From contig CACVAX010000039.1 in NCBI GenBank assembly GCA_902727935.1, forward strand, positions 1 through 64,000: a stretch of 64,000 bases of DNA, written 5' to 3'. Source of the DNA: an uncultured Sulfurovum sp. (GTDB lineage: Bacteria; Campylobacterota; Campylobacteria; Campylobacterales; Sulfurovaceae). The position numbers and the translations under genes are program-made. This document shows, piece by piece, positions 19,993 through 30,609 of the stretch (position 1 is its first letter; the number at the start of each line of letters is the position of its first letter). The notes below the pieces were generated by a model that saw nothing but the letters and a program-made list of their open reading frames with translations, was not told the origin of the DNA and searched no databases.

Positions 19993-20757
19993 ATGAAGTT
20001 AGGTTTTTTGGTCGATCTGAATCTTTGCATGGGTTGTAAAGGTTGTGAGATTGCCTGTAAAGTTGAAAATGAAGTACCACTTAGTTCGTGGCGTTTACGT
20101 GTAAAATATATTGATATTGGGTCGTTCCCTGATACCTCTCGTTCGTTTACACCACTAAGATGTAATCATTGTGAAAATGCTCCATGTGAGAGAATTTGTC
20201 CTGTATCTGCATTACATTATCTTGATAATGGTATTGTTAATATTGATTCTGAGCGATGTATTGGTTGTGCTGGTTGTATGATGGCTTGTCCATACGGTGC
20301 TATCTACATGGATCCAGAGTCAAACACAGCTGATAAATGTACTTATTGTGCGCATAGAATCGAAGGTGGGTTAATGCCATCTTGTGTGGTTGCTTGTCCT
20401 GTTGAAGCCAATATCTTTGGAGATGTTGAAGATGAAACTTCACAAATTTCAAGATACATTATGGAACATCAAGGTGATGTACAAGTACGTAAACCTGAAA
20501 AACATACAAATCCAAGACATTATTATGTAGGTGGGGGTAACAATACGCTTAATCCTCAAGCACATGAGAGAATTGAAGGATATGGATTGTTTAACAACAT
20601 TACAACACTTGACCATCCAGGTAACCCTAATCGTTCAATTTTAGATAGATTCTTAGAACCTATTTTGGGTCATCCTAATGATGATTTAGGTAATGAGTCG
20701 TTCTTAGATATGCCTAATGCTAATGGTGGACATGCAGAAGATAAAGGAGGTCACTAA
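19993..20757 (+). CDS. NrfC/DmsB-like 4Fe-4S ferredoxin subunit
   Basis: CMGCKGCEIACKVENEVP...CNHCENAPCERICPVSA...CIGCAGCMMACPYGA. Confidence 0.92.
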   Translation: MKLGFLVDLNLCMGCKGCEIACKVENEVPLSSWRLRVKYIDIGSFPDTSRSFTPLRCNHCENAPCERICPVSALHYLDNGIVNIDSERCIGCAGCMMACPYGAIYMDPESNTADKCTYCAHRIEGGLMPSCVVACPVEANIFGDVEDETSQISRYIMEHQGDVQVRKPEKHTNPRHYYVGGGNNTLNPQAHERIEGYGLFNNITTLDHPGNPNRSILDRFLEPILGHPNDDLGNESFLDMPNANGGHAEDKGGH

Positions 20758-21701
20758 TGGATCATGTTAGTACGATAGAAGCAACTAAAGCCATTGTAAG
20801 TATGGATGTTGCCCATACTGGAATTATCTGGGGTTGGATGATTACCTTGAATATGTGGGCTAAAAGTATTGGTACAGGAGTTATTCTTGTGGGTGCTTTT
20901 TTACTTTATAGACACAAGCATGAAGATATGCCAAGCCTAAGATGGTTAATGCCTCTTATCTCATTTATTGCTTTAAATGCTTTCTTATTTTTTACTTTAA
21001 TTGATTTACATCAACCCTTAAGAATGATTCATATCTTTACGCATCCACATTGGACATCGTCTATTACGGTTGGTGCATGGATGGCTTCATTATTTTTAGT
21101 GTTGGTATCGATTATGATGTTTACTTCTTTGTTCACACACTTCTCTGAATTTAGAAAAGATTGTGCTGTGGCAAAAGCTGTAAGAGCTAAAGATGGACTT
21201 TACGAAAAAGTATTTCCATTTACTGTATTTCTTGCATTTCCTGTTACGATGTATACAGCCATTATTATGTCACAATCAGCAGCCAGAGAACTTTGGGTGC
21301 CAGGTGCTGAATTAATTCAAATGTTATTAGCAGCCTTCATGGTTGGTTCAGCAACATTTATTTTGATTGGTGGAAAATGGGCTGAAGCAGTTAAAAAAGA
21401 TTTAGCAATGATTCTAGCAATTTCTGTTTTATTTTCATTTATTATGTATATGGGTGAATACTTCTTCTCATACAAAGCAGCAGAAGTTGAAGCGACATTG
21501 GCTTACGTTCATTCTGGTGGTCCATACTTTGTTCAATTTTGGGCTGGAATGATTCTTGGTTATATTATTCCATTCTTTATTGCTACAAAAATGAACGACA
21601 ATCGAACTATGATGAAATTCGCAGCAATAACGACTTTTATAGGTCTTTATTTCGCAAAAAGTACGTGGTTAGAAATACCACAGTTGTTACCGTTAAGTTA
21701 A
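20757..21701 (+). CDS. NrfD/PsrC-like membrane anchor subunit
   Basis: Multi-TM protein between iron-sulfur and catalytic subunits. Confidence 0.85.
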   Translation: MDHVSTIEATKAIVSMDVAHTGIIWGWMITLNMWAKSIGTGVILVGAFLLYRHKHEDMPSLRWLMPLISFIALNAFLFFTLIDLHQPLRMIHIFTHPHWTSSITVGAWMASLFLVLVSIMMFTSLFTHFSEFRKDCAVAKAVRAKDGLYEKVFPFTVFLAFPVTMYTAIIMSQSAARELWVPGAELIQMLLAAFMVGSATFILIGGKWAEAVKKDLAMILAISVLFSFIMYMGEYFFSYKAAEVEATLAYVHSGGPYFVQFWAGMILGYIIPFFIATKMNDNRTMMKFAAITTFIGLYFAKSTWLEIPQLLPLS

Positions 21702-21713
21702 GGAGAATAATAG

Positions 21714-24700
21714 ATGGTTAAGAAAATGAATAATAACGAATCTTCTTTCTTTGAAAGCAGACGTACGTTCCTTAAAGGAACAAGTTATGTAGTAGCTGGT
21801 GCAGTTGTTGCAAAGGGTGTATTTTCAAGTGTAATTGCTTCAGATGATCCTGCAGCGACTAAAGAGCTAGGTTTTGATGTTGTACCAATGTCAAATGGTA
21901 CACCAGAACATTATCCACCTCATGATAAGTGGGACTCTTTTGTTGAGTTAAGTGGTGATGACTGGAAACGTGGTGGCATTGGTCGAAAAGGTGTAAAGTC
22001 TGAAGATAACCCTGAGGGAATTAAAGCAACAGAATACATGTTAGTACCAACTTCATGTTCAAACTGTGAAGCATCTTGTGGTTTAACAGCATGGGTAAAC
22101 ATTGGTGACTTTAAAAAATCTGGTGAACCAAAAGATTTACGTGTTATTAAGTACATGGGGAACAATTTACATGCAGGTTCACGTGGACGTAATTGTGCTA
22201 AAGGTTATGCAACACAATCACAAATGTATGATCCAGATAGAATTCCTTTCCCTTTAAAAAGAGCACCTGGTTCTAAAAGAGGTGAAGGTAAATGGATAAG
22301 AACGTCATGGGATGATGCCATGAAAGAGATTGGTGTAAAGATGCACAACATCCTTAAAACGGGTGATGAAATGTCTAAGAAACTTTTCATGCATCAAGTT
22401 GGTCGTCCAAATGAAAATGGGTTTGGTCACCGTGTTCCTCATTCATTAGGTTGTGATGGTTATAACTCACACACAAATATTTGTTCAGCAGGTGCTAGAC
22501 AAGGAACAATTCAGTGGTTTAATGATGATAGAAATTCACCAGATTGGTCGAATGCTGACTTGATTTTTCTTCAGTCTTCTCACGCTGCTGATGCTGGTCA
22601 CTATTTCCAACAAGCTGCTGGTAGAATTGCTGATGCAAGAAAAAGAGGGGCTAAACTGGTTGTTATGGATCCTCGTATGTCGAACTCTGCTGGTATGGCT
22701 GATCTTTGGGTTCCATGTTGGCCAGGAACAGAGACAGCGTTATATCTTTACCTTGCAAATAGAATTCTGAATGAAAAAGGAATCAACGGTAAAGATCTGG
22801 TTAACCATGCATGGGTTAAAAACTGGATGAACTGGGACAGACTTATGGCAAATAAGAAGCAGGTAAATCTTCTTCTTGAAAAAGGCTACATTGACGAATT
22901 ACCAAAAGGTGATACTTACGAAGATTTCATTGAAATGATTTCTGGAATGTACTCTAAATATACGCTTGATTTTGTGACTAAAGAGTGTCGTATTGAAGCG
23001 AGAATTGTTGAAAAATTATTTGACATGTTCATTGATGCTGGTACAAGAGTAGCAACTTACATTTGGAGAGCAGGACCAATTGCTAACCGTGGTGGTTGGA
23101 TGATTGCACGTTCAGCATTCTTACCATTTGCTCTTCGTGGAGCAATGGCTGGAGACAAAGGTGGGGTAGGAATGCACCACTGGCATGTTATCTCGGTCAA
23201 TGGTAAAGGGCATAAAGCAACTGTTTCTGGTGAAAAACCTGGAAAAGTTGATGTTTGGAATGAATTGGCTTGGCCACCAGAGTATCCATTGAGTTCTTAT
23301 GAGATGAGTCATATTTTGCCACACTTATTAGTAGATGAAGAGTGGAGAAATAAATGGAATGCTAAAGGGCTTAATATTCCTGAAAAAATTGGTGTTTATG
23401 TTCCAAGAATGTATAACCCAGTATGGATTAACCCAGATGGGTTTAGATGGATTGAAGCACTTAAGCGTGAAGATAAAATTGAGCTAAGTCTTAACCTTTC
23501 TCCAACTTGGTCTGAAACCAACTGGTATTGTGATTATATTTTACCAACTGGTTTGGCTGGTGAGCGTCACGATCAACATTCAGAAGCAACACAACCTTCA
23601 CGATGGTTATCATTTAGACAACCAGCACTAAGAGTTGCGTTAGAAAAACTCGGTTGGAAAGCGAAACGTCCAGAGAGAGCGACACTTGAAGCACACATGG
23701 CTGCTGGTCTTGGTGAAATTTGGGAAGAAGTTGAATTTTGGGCAAACATTATGGTTGATTACGTTGATCCAGATGGAACACTTGGTGTCCGTGATTACTG
23801 GGCTTCAAAAGAAGATCCAACAAGAGCTGTAACCATTCCAGAGTGGTATCAAGCTGCTTTTGATAACTTACCAAATCTTAAGGCGATTGCTAAGAACCAT
23901 TATCCTAAGGCTAAGTACCCGAACTATGAGATGATGAGAGACATGGGAACATGGCTTGAAGAGGACAATATTTACAGACCTCAAGAGAGAGCTGTTAAAA
24001 AAGTTGGTGATGTTTATCATGTTCATGGTCATGAGTATAAAGCTGAAGAAGTAACCAAAGATGAATATGGTGCGTTGATGGTAGATGGTCATCATGGTGA
24101 AAAACATGCTATTGGTGTTGAAATTGATGGTGAAATAGTACAAGGCTTCCACTCATTAAGTCGAAAAGCAGAGTTCTTTTCTGAGTGGCTTTCTGAATGG
24201 AAATGGCCTGAATATGCGATTCCAATTTATCCAACCACCAAAGAAGGTCGTAAACAAATGGTGCATGTTGTGAGTCATATTCACCATGACCATATTGATA
24301 TTGAGAAAAATGAGTTTGCATTAAATACAGTATTTAGATTGTCTTATAATATTCATACCCGTTCGGTGAATTCAAAACATCTTATGGAGATTTCTCAAAA
24401 CCATAATCCAGTTTGGATTAATCCAGATGATGCAAAAAGAATGAGCATTAAACAAGGTGACGCGATTAGAGTTACCATTACCGATACGGTTTCTGGACTT
24501 GAGTCGGGTTATTTTGTAGCAATGGCTGTACCAACTGAAGGTACGATGCCAGGTGTTTTAGCGAACTCTCATCATGCTGGTCGATGGAAGCTTAAAAATG
24601 CTGTTGATATTCCAGGGTTTGACCATGCATTGGGTGTCATGGGTGTGGGTGCACCACTTTATGACTTAACTATGGATGGCAAGATTGGTACATTGAAGCC

Positions 24701-25076
24701 AACACAAGGTTTAGATAAAGGTATGTTTGAACGTAAAGACTCTTGGCAGTTTAAAGAGTACAACAAAGATCTTGATAATATTTGGTGGGATGGATTAAGT
24801 GGTTCATGGCAAAATGCTGTTGCTCCTTCACATCCAGATCCAATTGCAGGTAACCATGCATGGCACCAAAAAGTAATTATTGAGGCAGCACATAAAGGTG
24901 ATCAAATTGGTGACATTTATGTGAACTATGCAAACAACTTAAAAGTAACTCAAGCATGGAGAGATAAGTTGACACGTCCTCTTGATTCTACAGATACTTT
25001 AAGAAGACCAAAACACATTAAGAGACCAGCAGTGCCTCTTTCTCATAAAGCTTATTCAGTTAAAATCACTGACTAG
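21714..25076 (+). CDS. Tat-exported molybdopterin (DMSO reductase family) oxidoreductase catalytic subunit; substrate unassigned
   Basis: SRRTFLKG Tat signal; CSNCEASCGLTAWV...GRNCAKG Fe-S site; 1120 aa with molydopterin-dinucleotide-binding C-term. Confidence 0.92.
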   Translation: MVKKMNNNESSFFESRRTFLKGTSYVVAGAVVAKGVFSSVIASDDPAATKELGFDVVPMSNGTPEHYPPHDKWDSFVELSGDDWKRGGIGRKGVKSEDNPEGIKATEYMLVPTSCSNCEASCGLTAWVNIGDFKKSGEPKDLRVIKYMGNNLHAGSRGRNCAKGYATQSQMYDPDRIPFPLKRAPGSKRGEGKWIRTSWDDAMKEIGVKMHNILKTGDEMSKKLFMHQVGRPNENGFGHRVPHSLGCDGYNSHTNICSAGARQGTIQWFNDDRNSPDWSNADLIFLQSSHAADAGHYFQQAAGRIADARKRGAKLVVMDPRMSNSAGMADLWVPCWPGTETALYLYLANRILNEKGINGKDLVNHAWVKNWMNWDRLMANKKQVNLLLEKGYIDELPKGDTYEDFIEMISGMYSKYTLDFVTKECRIEARIVEKLFDMFIDAGTRVATYIWRAGPIANRGGWMIARSAFLPFALRGAMAGDKGGVGMHHWHVISVNGKGHKATVSGEKPGKVDVWNELAWPPEYPLSSYEMSHILPHLLVDEEWRNKWNAKGLNIPEKIGVYVPRMYNPVWINPDGFRWIEALKREDKIELSLNLSPTWSETNWYCDYILPTGLAGERHDQHSEATQPSRWLSFRQPALRVALEKLGWKAKRPERATLEAHMAAGLGEIWEEVEFWANIMVDYVDPDGTLGVRDYWASKEDPTRAVTIPEWYQAAFDNLPNLKAIAKNHYPKAKYPNYEMMRDMGTWLEEDNIYRPQERAVKKVGDVYHVHGHEYKAEEVTKDEYGALMVDGHHGEKHAIGVEIDGEIVQGFHSLSRKAEFFSEWLSEWKWPEYAIPIYPTTKEGRKQMVHVVSHIHHDHIDIEKNEFALNTVFRLSYNIHTRSVNSKHLMEISQNHNPVWINPDDAKRMSIKQGDAIRVTITDTVSGLESGYFVAMAVPTEGTMPGVLANSHHAGRWKLKNAVDIPGFDHALGVMGVGAPLYDLTMDGKIGTLKPTQGLDKGMFERKDSWQFKEYNKDLDNIWWDGLSGSWQNAVAPSHPDPIAGNHAWHQKVIIEAAHKGDQIGDIYVNYANNLKVTQAWRDKLTRPLDSTDTLRRPKHIKRPAVPLSHKAYSVKITD

Positions 25077-25090
25077 TTTTACTTTATAAT

Positions 25091-25113
25091 AGCCATAGAT
25101 ATACTCTATGGCT
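25091..25113 (+). terminator. Hairpin downstream of the molybdopterin oxidoreductase
   Basis: AGCCATAGA-TATAC-TCTATGGCT, 9-bp perfect stem, then T-rich sequence. Confidence 0.65.
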
Positions 25114-25297
25114 ACTCTTCTGAACTATTATTTTCTATTTTTTTCTTCTCTTTTTTAATTAATAATTAACATTTAATCATAATTCATGAATATATATTTA
25201 ATATAATTAATTAATTAATTTAATTTATATATATTTAAAGTTAAGTGTTAAAAAAAAATACTAAAATATAGTATTAATACCAATATAAAGGTTTCTT

Positions 25298-25711
25298 ATG
25301 GCAGAGATGACAGAGAAAAAAATATTTGTTGTAGATGATTATCCTTATGCTGCTTATATTACAAAAAAAACCATTAGTGCGTTATCGAAACATGATTGCA
25401 CTGTTGTTGATTTTGAAAGCCCAGTTCTTTTATTAGATAGATTTAAGTTGGAGTTTGAAGATATTTTAATGGTGATAACAGATTATGAAATGCCTAATCT
25501 TCGTGGTGATGAATTGATTGAAGAACTCAGAAAAATAAAGCCTGATATTAAAATTGTTGTGATGTCTGCTTGGTTAGATACTTCAAAAGAAGAAGACGAA
25601 ATGTTAATTGGTAAACAGGTTAAAGCACAGCATCCTGACTTAATTTTAGAGAAACCTTTTCCAGAAAATTGGGTAGGAAAGATAGATACTCTTTTAGAAC
25701 AAGTAGCTTAG
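25298..25711 (+). CDS. Response regulator, receiver domain only
   Basis: IFVVDDYPYAAYI...ILMVITDYEMPNLRGDELIEELR...LEKPF. Confidence 0.88.
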   Translation: MAEMTEKKIFVVDDYPYAAYITKKTISALSKHDCTVVDFESPVLLLDRFKLEFEDILMVITDYEMPNLRGDELIEELRKIKPDIKIVVMSAWLDTSKEEDEMLIGKQVKAQHPDLILEKPFPENWVGKIDTLLEQVA

Positions 25712-25718
25712 TGTTCGA

Positions 25719-26603
25719 ATGCATAGATTATTAAAACGTCAAATTAAACATACGTATGGTAAAGAGTTTAATATCTCTGACCTTGATGAAAAAACATTGC
25801 TTTTAATGGCAAGTATTACAGAGACGTATCAAAACTTTGATGAGGAAAAAGCCTTTCTAAATCAAACGGTTAAAGAGAATAAAAAAGCCATTCAAGAAGC
25901 TTATAAGAGTTTATTAACCTCTTCACGCTTGGCAGTGATTGGTGAGATGATGGAAAATATTACCCATCAGTGGAAACAGCCCTTAAGTATTATTTTAAAT
26001 CTTGTAACTTTACTTAAGCTAGAGATAAAAGATAACAAAGAGATAGAAATTATTGAAGAACAGACACAATATCTTAATAAAACGATTGTTGACTTTACCA
26101 ATTTTTCTTCACATTCTGATACAGAAAAGAAGTCCTTTAAAATCAATAAGTCGATTGATGAGACCATTCATATTTTTAATTTTCAAGCCACAGCCCATAA
26201 AATTACGATTCATCAAGATTTAGAGGAGGATTTGACGGTTGAAGGTGATATTGGGCAGTTTAATCAGGCATTGCTGGTTATTTTTTCAAATGCGAAAGAT
26301 GCTTTTATTAGTAAAGAAACAACAAAGAGACTGATTAGTATTAAGTCAGAAAGTGTTGATAATACAACGGTTATTAAGATAAGAGATAATGCTGGTGGTA
26401 TACCAGAAAATGTTATTGATAGAATTTTTGAACCTTATTTTACAACAAAATTTAAAGATAAGGGAACAGGTATTGGCTTAAGCATGACGTATAACATTAT
26501 TAATAAAATGAGTGGTAATATTGAAGTAAACAACTGTGAGAATGGTGCAGAGTTTACAATTGTCATTCCGAGTAAGTTTTTAAGAGAGGATAAGCATGGA
26601 TAA
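25719..26603 (+). CDS. Sensor histidine kinase (cytoplasmic)
   Basis: MMENITHQWKQPLSIIL H-box; IRDNAGGIPENVIDRIFEPYFTTKFKDKGTGIGLSMTYNII. Confidence 0.92.
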   Translation: MHRLLKRQIKHTYGKEFNISDLDEKTLLLMASITETYQNFDEEKAFLNQTVKENKKAIQEAYKSLLTSSRLAVIGEMMENITHQWKQPLSIILNLVTLLKLEIKDNKEIEIIEEQTQYLNKTIVDFTNFSSHSDTEKKSFKINKSIDETIHIFNFQATAHKITIHQDLEEDLTVEGDIGQFNQALLVIFSNAKDAFISKETTKRLISIKSESVDNTTVIKIRDNAGGIPENVIDRIFEPYFTTKFKDKGTGIGLSMTYNIINKMSGNIEVNNCENGAEFTIVIPSKFLREDKHG

Positions 26604-26982
26604 TATTTTATTGGAAGCGACAGATAATAGTCCAAAGGTGATTATGGACAAAGACAAAGGGTTAATAGAGTTTGAAGGTAAATCTTACCCTGAAAATACT
26701 TTTGCTTTTTATCGACCAATTACTGAGTGGTTAAAAGGTTATTTGTTAGCATATAGTGATGAAAGTGCCAATGTTTGTATTAATTTTAAATTTTTATATT
26801 TCAATTCAGCCACCACCCAAATTATCTTTGAAATACTGGATATTGTGGCTGAATCTAAAGTCAAAGAGATAAAAATTTATTGGTATTATGACCAAGAGAG
26901 TCAGAGTGGATTTGAAGACTATGAGGATTACTCTGAAGAGTTTCCAGAGTTAAATATAGAAGCTGTGACGTACGTATCATGA
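26596..26982 (+). CDS. DUF1987/SiaC-family regulatory protein
   Basis: EATDNSPKVIMDKDKGLIEFEGKSYPENTFAFYRPITEWL...FLYFNSATTQIIFEIL. Confidence 0.88.
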   Translation: MDNILLEATDNSPKVIMDKDKGLIEFEGKSYPENTFAFYRPITEWLKGYLLAYSDESANVCINFKFLYFNSATTQIIFEILDIVAESKVKEIKIYWYYDQESQSGFEDYEDYSEEFPELNIEAVTYVS

Positions 26983-27521
26983 AAGAAAGTTTAAAAATAT
27001 GCATTAAGGTTGATAACAGGATTATTTATGAGTTTGCAGGAAAAATTAATAAACCCTTAATGATTGAAGCAGCCAATGATATTGAAGGATTACTTTTAGA
27101 AAAATGTTTGAATAAAGACAAAGTTAAAAATGTATTTGAACTGTTTGTTGAAACAGCACAAAATATTCTCAATTATGCCTATAGAGATATCTTAGTACAA
27201 GATAATCGAGAAGCAACTTTTTGTAATTTCTCTTTGTCTTATTTTACCAATACTGATACCTATGTGTTGGAGAGTTGTAATCTCATTAAAGAAGAACAGC
27301 AAAAGGTCATAGAAGAGAAGCTTGAAGTGATTAAAGGTTTAGATCAAAAAGCACTTAGAAGGTTGGTGCGTAAAAAAAGTCGTTCAGCTGAAGATAGACA
27401 TGAAAAAGGGGCTGGACTGGGGTACATCATGATGGCACGTAAAAGTTGTGCTCCCATAGAAGTGAACTTTCTACCTTATAAAGATAAGGTTCTTTTATAC
27501 AAACAAAAATTATTTATATAA
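26979..27521 (+). CDS. SiaB-family protein kinase
   Basis: 180 aa, FELFVETAQNILNYAYR...EKGAGLGYIMMARKSCAPI; adjacent to SiaC-like gene. Confidence 0.85.
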   Translation: MKESLKICIKVDNRIIYEFAGKINKPLMIEAANDIEGLLLEKCLNKDKVKNVFELFVETAQNILNYAYRDILVQDNREATFCNFSLSYFTNTDTYVLESCNLIKEEQQKVIEEKLEVIKGLDQKALRRLVRKKSRSAEDRHEKGAGLGYIMMARKSCAPIEVNFLPYKDKVLLYKQKLFI

Positions 27522-27532
27522 AGGAGCTAAGC

Positions 27533-28735
27533 TTGAAAAATAATATCTTAAAAATCATACTTATTTTTAGTCTATGTCAAACAGCACTCTTTTCAGATGA
27601 CTGGGATTTTTTATCTGTTAATGGATATGGAACAGTGGGGGTTGCCTTTCAAGACAATAAAGAGGTGCTTTTTAGAAATTCATTTTTTACAGATGAAGGA
27701 AGTAAAGGAAAAGCATCATTTGCAAACTATAGTCTTTTAGGATTACAGTTAGATGCCCAAGTAACGGAAAAGTTAAGTTTTACTTTACAAGCTATAGCGA
27801 GTAAAAATAATGCAAATGGAAAAGATTTAGATTTAGAGTGGGCTAATGCAAAGTATCAAGTGACGGATGCTTTTGATATTAAGGTGGGGTTAATGAGACT
27901 TCCAATCTTTATGCATTCAGATATTTTAAATGTAGGATACTCTTATGACATGCTACGGTTACCTGATATGTATGCTTTGATTTCTATCAATAAGTATCAA
28001 GGTGCAGAGATTGCTCATCGTCTTGAATTTGATGATTTTTCTTTGTCTTCAACATTTTTAGCTGGTCAAACAGACAGTCACTTTCAATCTGTTAATAATA
28101 CGGGACAAGCAATAGAATCTAAGATACATGCAGAAAATATCTATGGTTTAGCACTAAAGGTATTATATAAAGACTTAACGTTAAGAAGTGCCTATATGGT
28201 GACTACTCTTGATATTAATAACCCACAAATGAATGCCCTCTTAGGACAGTTTAATGCGATGAATATTCCTCTTATTTCAAATACCATTAAGAAGTATAAA
28301 AATGAGAATCAAAAGGTGAGTTATTTTAGTATGGGTGCTAAATATGATTTTGAAGATGCTTATCTATTAGGTGAATATATTGTTGCTGATTCTGATAGTT
28401 TTATGGTTGATCTAAACTCTTGGTATGTCGGTGGTGGATATAACTTTGACAACTGGACACCTTATGTGGTTTATTCTGAAACCAAAACCAGTTCAAATTA
28501 TACCCCACTCTCTACGATAGGTATGCCAGTTCAAGTTACTGCTGCTATTATGGGTGCAAACCAAGCTTTCACTCAAATGGCGAATGGTGGTGTTGAGATG
28601 AATGCCAAAACAACTTCCTTGGGTTTTAGATATGATTTAACAGACAGTGCTGTTATTAAATTTCAATTTGATGAACAAAGAAGAGTAAATGAAACTTTAC
28701 ATGTTTTTAGTTCTGGCATTAATTTTGTATTTTAG
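27533..28735 (+). CDS. Porin-like outer-membrane beta-barrel protein
   Basis: Signal peptide, alternating beta-strand pattern, C-terminal aromatic (GINFVF). Confidence 0.75.
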   Translation: MKNNILKIILIFSLCQTALFSDDWDFLSVNGYGTVGVAFQDNKEVLFRNSFFTDEGSKGKASFANYSLLGLQLDAQVTEKLSFTLQAIASKNNANGKDLDLEWANAKYQVTDAFDIKVGLMRLPIFMHSDILNVGYSYDMLRLPDMYALISINKYQGAEIAHRLEFDDFSLSSTFLAGQTDSHFQSVNNTGQAIESKIHAENIYGLALKVLYKDLTLRSAYMVTTLDINNPQMNALLGQFNAMNIPLISNTIKKYKNENQKVSYFSMGAKYDFEDAYLLGEYIVADSDSFMVDLNSWYVGGGYNFDNWTPYVVYSETKTSSNYTPLSTIGMPVQVTAAIMGANQAFTQMANGGVEMNAKTTSLGFRYDLTDSAVIKFQFDEQRRVNETLHVFSSGINFVF

Positions 28736-28744
28736 GAGGATAAG

Positions 28745-29146
28745 ATGAAAAAAATTATAATTGTAACCTTTCTTTTATTGACCTTTTTAACTGCGAATGT
28801 CGAGATAGTTAGCTCAAAATCATGTAAGGTAGAGTCACTTTCTAAAAGTGATATTAAAAAACTTTTTATGCTTAAGAGAAAATCAATTGCCAATGAAAAA
28901 ATAGTGGTTTTAGACAGTTCAAATAAAAAGCTGTATCATAGTTTTATTGCTGATTATCTTAACAAGTCCGTAAGAAAGATTAAAACTTATTGGGTTCGAA
29001 TGCTTTTTACAGGTAAAAAAATACCTCCTAAAAAGCTCTCTTTAGTAGAGTTACATAATTTAGAAGATGAAGAGACTTGTCATATTTCTTATGTGGCAAG
29101 AGAACGAGACATGCCTATAAACTGGAAGATTATACACGTGAAATGA
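28745..29146 (+). CDS. Short periplasmic substrate-binding-like protein (PBP-like)
   Basis: Signal peptide; SKSDIKKLFMLKRKSIANEKIVVLDSSNKKLYHSFIADYLNKS...KIKTYWVRMLFTGK. Confidence 0.6.
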   Translation: MKKIIIVTFLLLTFLTANVEIVSSKSCKVESLSKSDIKKLFMLKRKSIANEKIVVLDSSNKKLYHSFIADYLNKSVRKIKTYWVRMLFTGKKIPPKKLSLVELHNLEDEETCHISYVARERDMPINWKIIHVK

Positions 29147-30609
29147 AAAGTAAAATAGCTTCCTTTTATCAAAAATTATCTTTGGTTCAAAAATTGTCCA
29201 TACCCATGCTTGTGGCAACAATTTTTGGCTTTATATTAACGGTGGTTATTTTTAATCAAGTACAGCTTATTGATAAGAATACGGTTTTTTTAAAAGATGA
29301 ACTTATTCCAACACTTGAAAGGTCTAATAATAACTTAGCATTACTCAAAAATATTTCTGAGAACCTTACTTTTGCGACATTGGCAGGAGAAGAGGATATG
29401 GTTTTAGAAATTAATGATCATAAAGCAATAGAAAAAAATTTAGAAATAATTATTAAGAATAAAAATTTACATTTTACAGAGGCAGAAGGCTATTTGATGC
29501 TTTTTAAAGCTTATTTTAAAATAGCTAAATCTTATGCTTTAAATATTATTGAAAGTTCTTCTTTAAGTGAAAAAGATGGCGAAAGTGCTGAAGCTTTACT
29601 GCTGAAACATAATAAAGTCAGAGAACAATTTAGAGCATTGAAAGTAGAAGTAGAACGTGAGATAACCCAAAGAACAGGGCTTATTCATAGCTTATTATTG
29701 GAAGTGATTTATTTTATTGTTATTTTTATTATTGTTTTTGCTGTTGTGCTTTTTTTTACTTCATATATTAATTATAAAGATTTTAATGATTATGATGTGA
29801 TTGAAGCCCAAAGAAAAGAACTTGCAAAGGTGAATGACAATATTCAATCATCCATCGAGTATGCCTTTTTGATTCAAGAGGCCATTTTGCCATTGAATAA
29901 AGTTTTGAATGGCTATACAGAAGATAATTTTGTGTTTTGGAAACAAAAAGATGCCGTGGGAGGTGATATCTATTTGGTGGCAGAACTGGAAAGTAAAAAT
30001 GAAATCTTAGTGATGGTTATAGATGGTGTAGGACATGGTGTTTCGGGAGCATTTTTAACCATATTGGTCAAAGCCATTGAAACACAAATTGTGGATAATA
30101 TTGCAAAAGGTTTATTGGAAGCGAGTCCTGCAAAAGTATTAGAATATTTTAATCAAACCATTAAAACCATGTTAAAACAAGAGAAAGGCTCAAAGTCAAA
30201 TGCAGGGTTTGATGGAGGTATTTTATATTATAATCAAGATACCCATGTCTGTAAATACGCAGGGGCAAAAACACCTTTATATATTTTGAATGACGATGAA
30301 TTAGAAGTTATTAGAAGTGATAGGGCAAGTGTGGGTTTTGTAAGAACAAAAATGAATCAAATCTATACGGAATATGAGATAAAGATTCAAAAAGGTACAA
30401 AGCTTTATATAACTACCGATGGTGTTTCTGACCAAGAAGGCAAAGAGAATACTCGTTATGGTCAAGAGCGATTTAAAGCGTGGATACTTGCCAATAAAGA
30501 TAAACCATTTTACGAACAAAAAGAGCATCTTATCGACAGTGTGATGACCTTTCAATCTAGCTGTGAACAAAGTGATGATATGACGGTGATGGGAATGCAG
30601 TTTATCTAA
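29143..30609 (+). CDS. SpoIIE/PP2C-family phosphatase with membrane sensor (SiaA-like)
   Basis: ATG at 29143 overlaps preceding stop (ATGA); two TMs; GGDIYLVAELESKNEILVMVIDGVGHGVSGAFLTILVKAIE. Confidence 0.85.
   Translation: MKSKIASFYQKLSLVQKLSIPMLVATIFGFILTVVIFNQVQLIDKNTVFLKDELIPTLERSNNNLALLKNISENLTFATLAGEEDMVLEINDHKAIEKNLEIIIKNKNLHFTEAEGYLMLFKAYFKIAKSYALNIIESSSLSEKDGESAEALLLKHNKVREQFRALKVEVEREITQRTGLIHSLLLEVIYFIVIFIIVFAVVLFFTSYINYKDFNDYDVIEAQRKELAKVNDNIQSSIEYAFLIQEAILPLNKVLNGYTEDNFVFWKQKDAVGGDIYLVAELESKNEILVMVIDGVGHGVSGAFLTILVKAIETQIVDNIAKGLLEASPAKVLEYFNQTIKTMLKQEKGSKSNAGFDGGILYYNQDTHVCKYAGAKTPLYILNDDELEVIRSDRASVGFVRTKMNQIYTEYEIKIQKGTKLYITTDGVSDQEGKENTRYGQERFKAWILANKDKPFYEQKEHLIDSVMTFQSSCEQSDDMTVMGMQFI

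Noticed and set aside
25190-25245. AT-only tract with TAATTAATTAATTAATT repeats after the oxidoreductase hairpin
   Set aside because: Looks like a promoter-proximal low-complexity spacer; not a CRISPR or regular iteron array.
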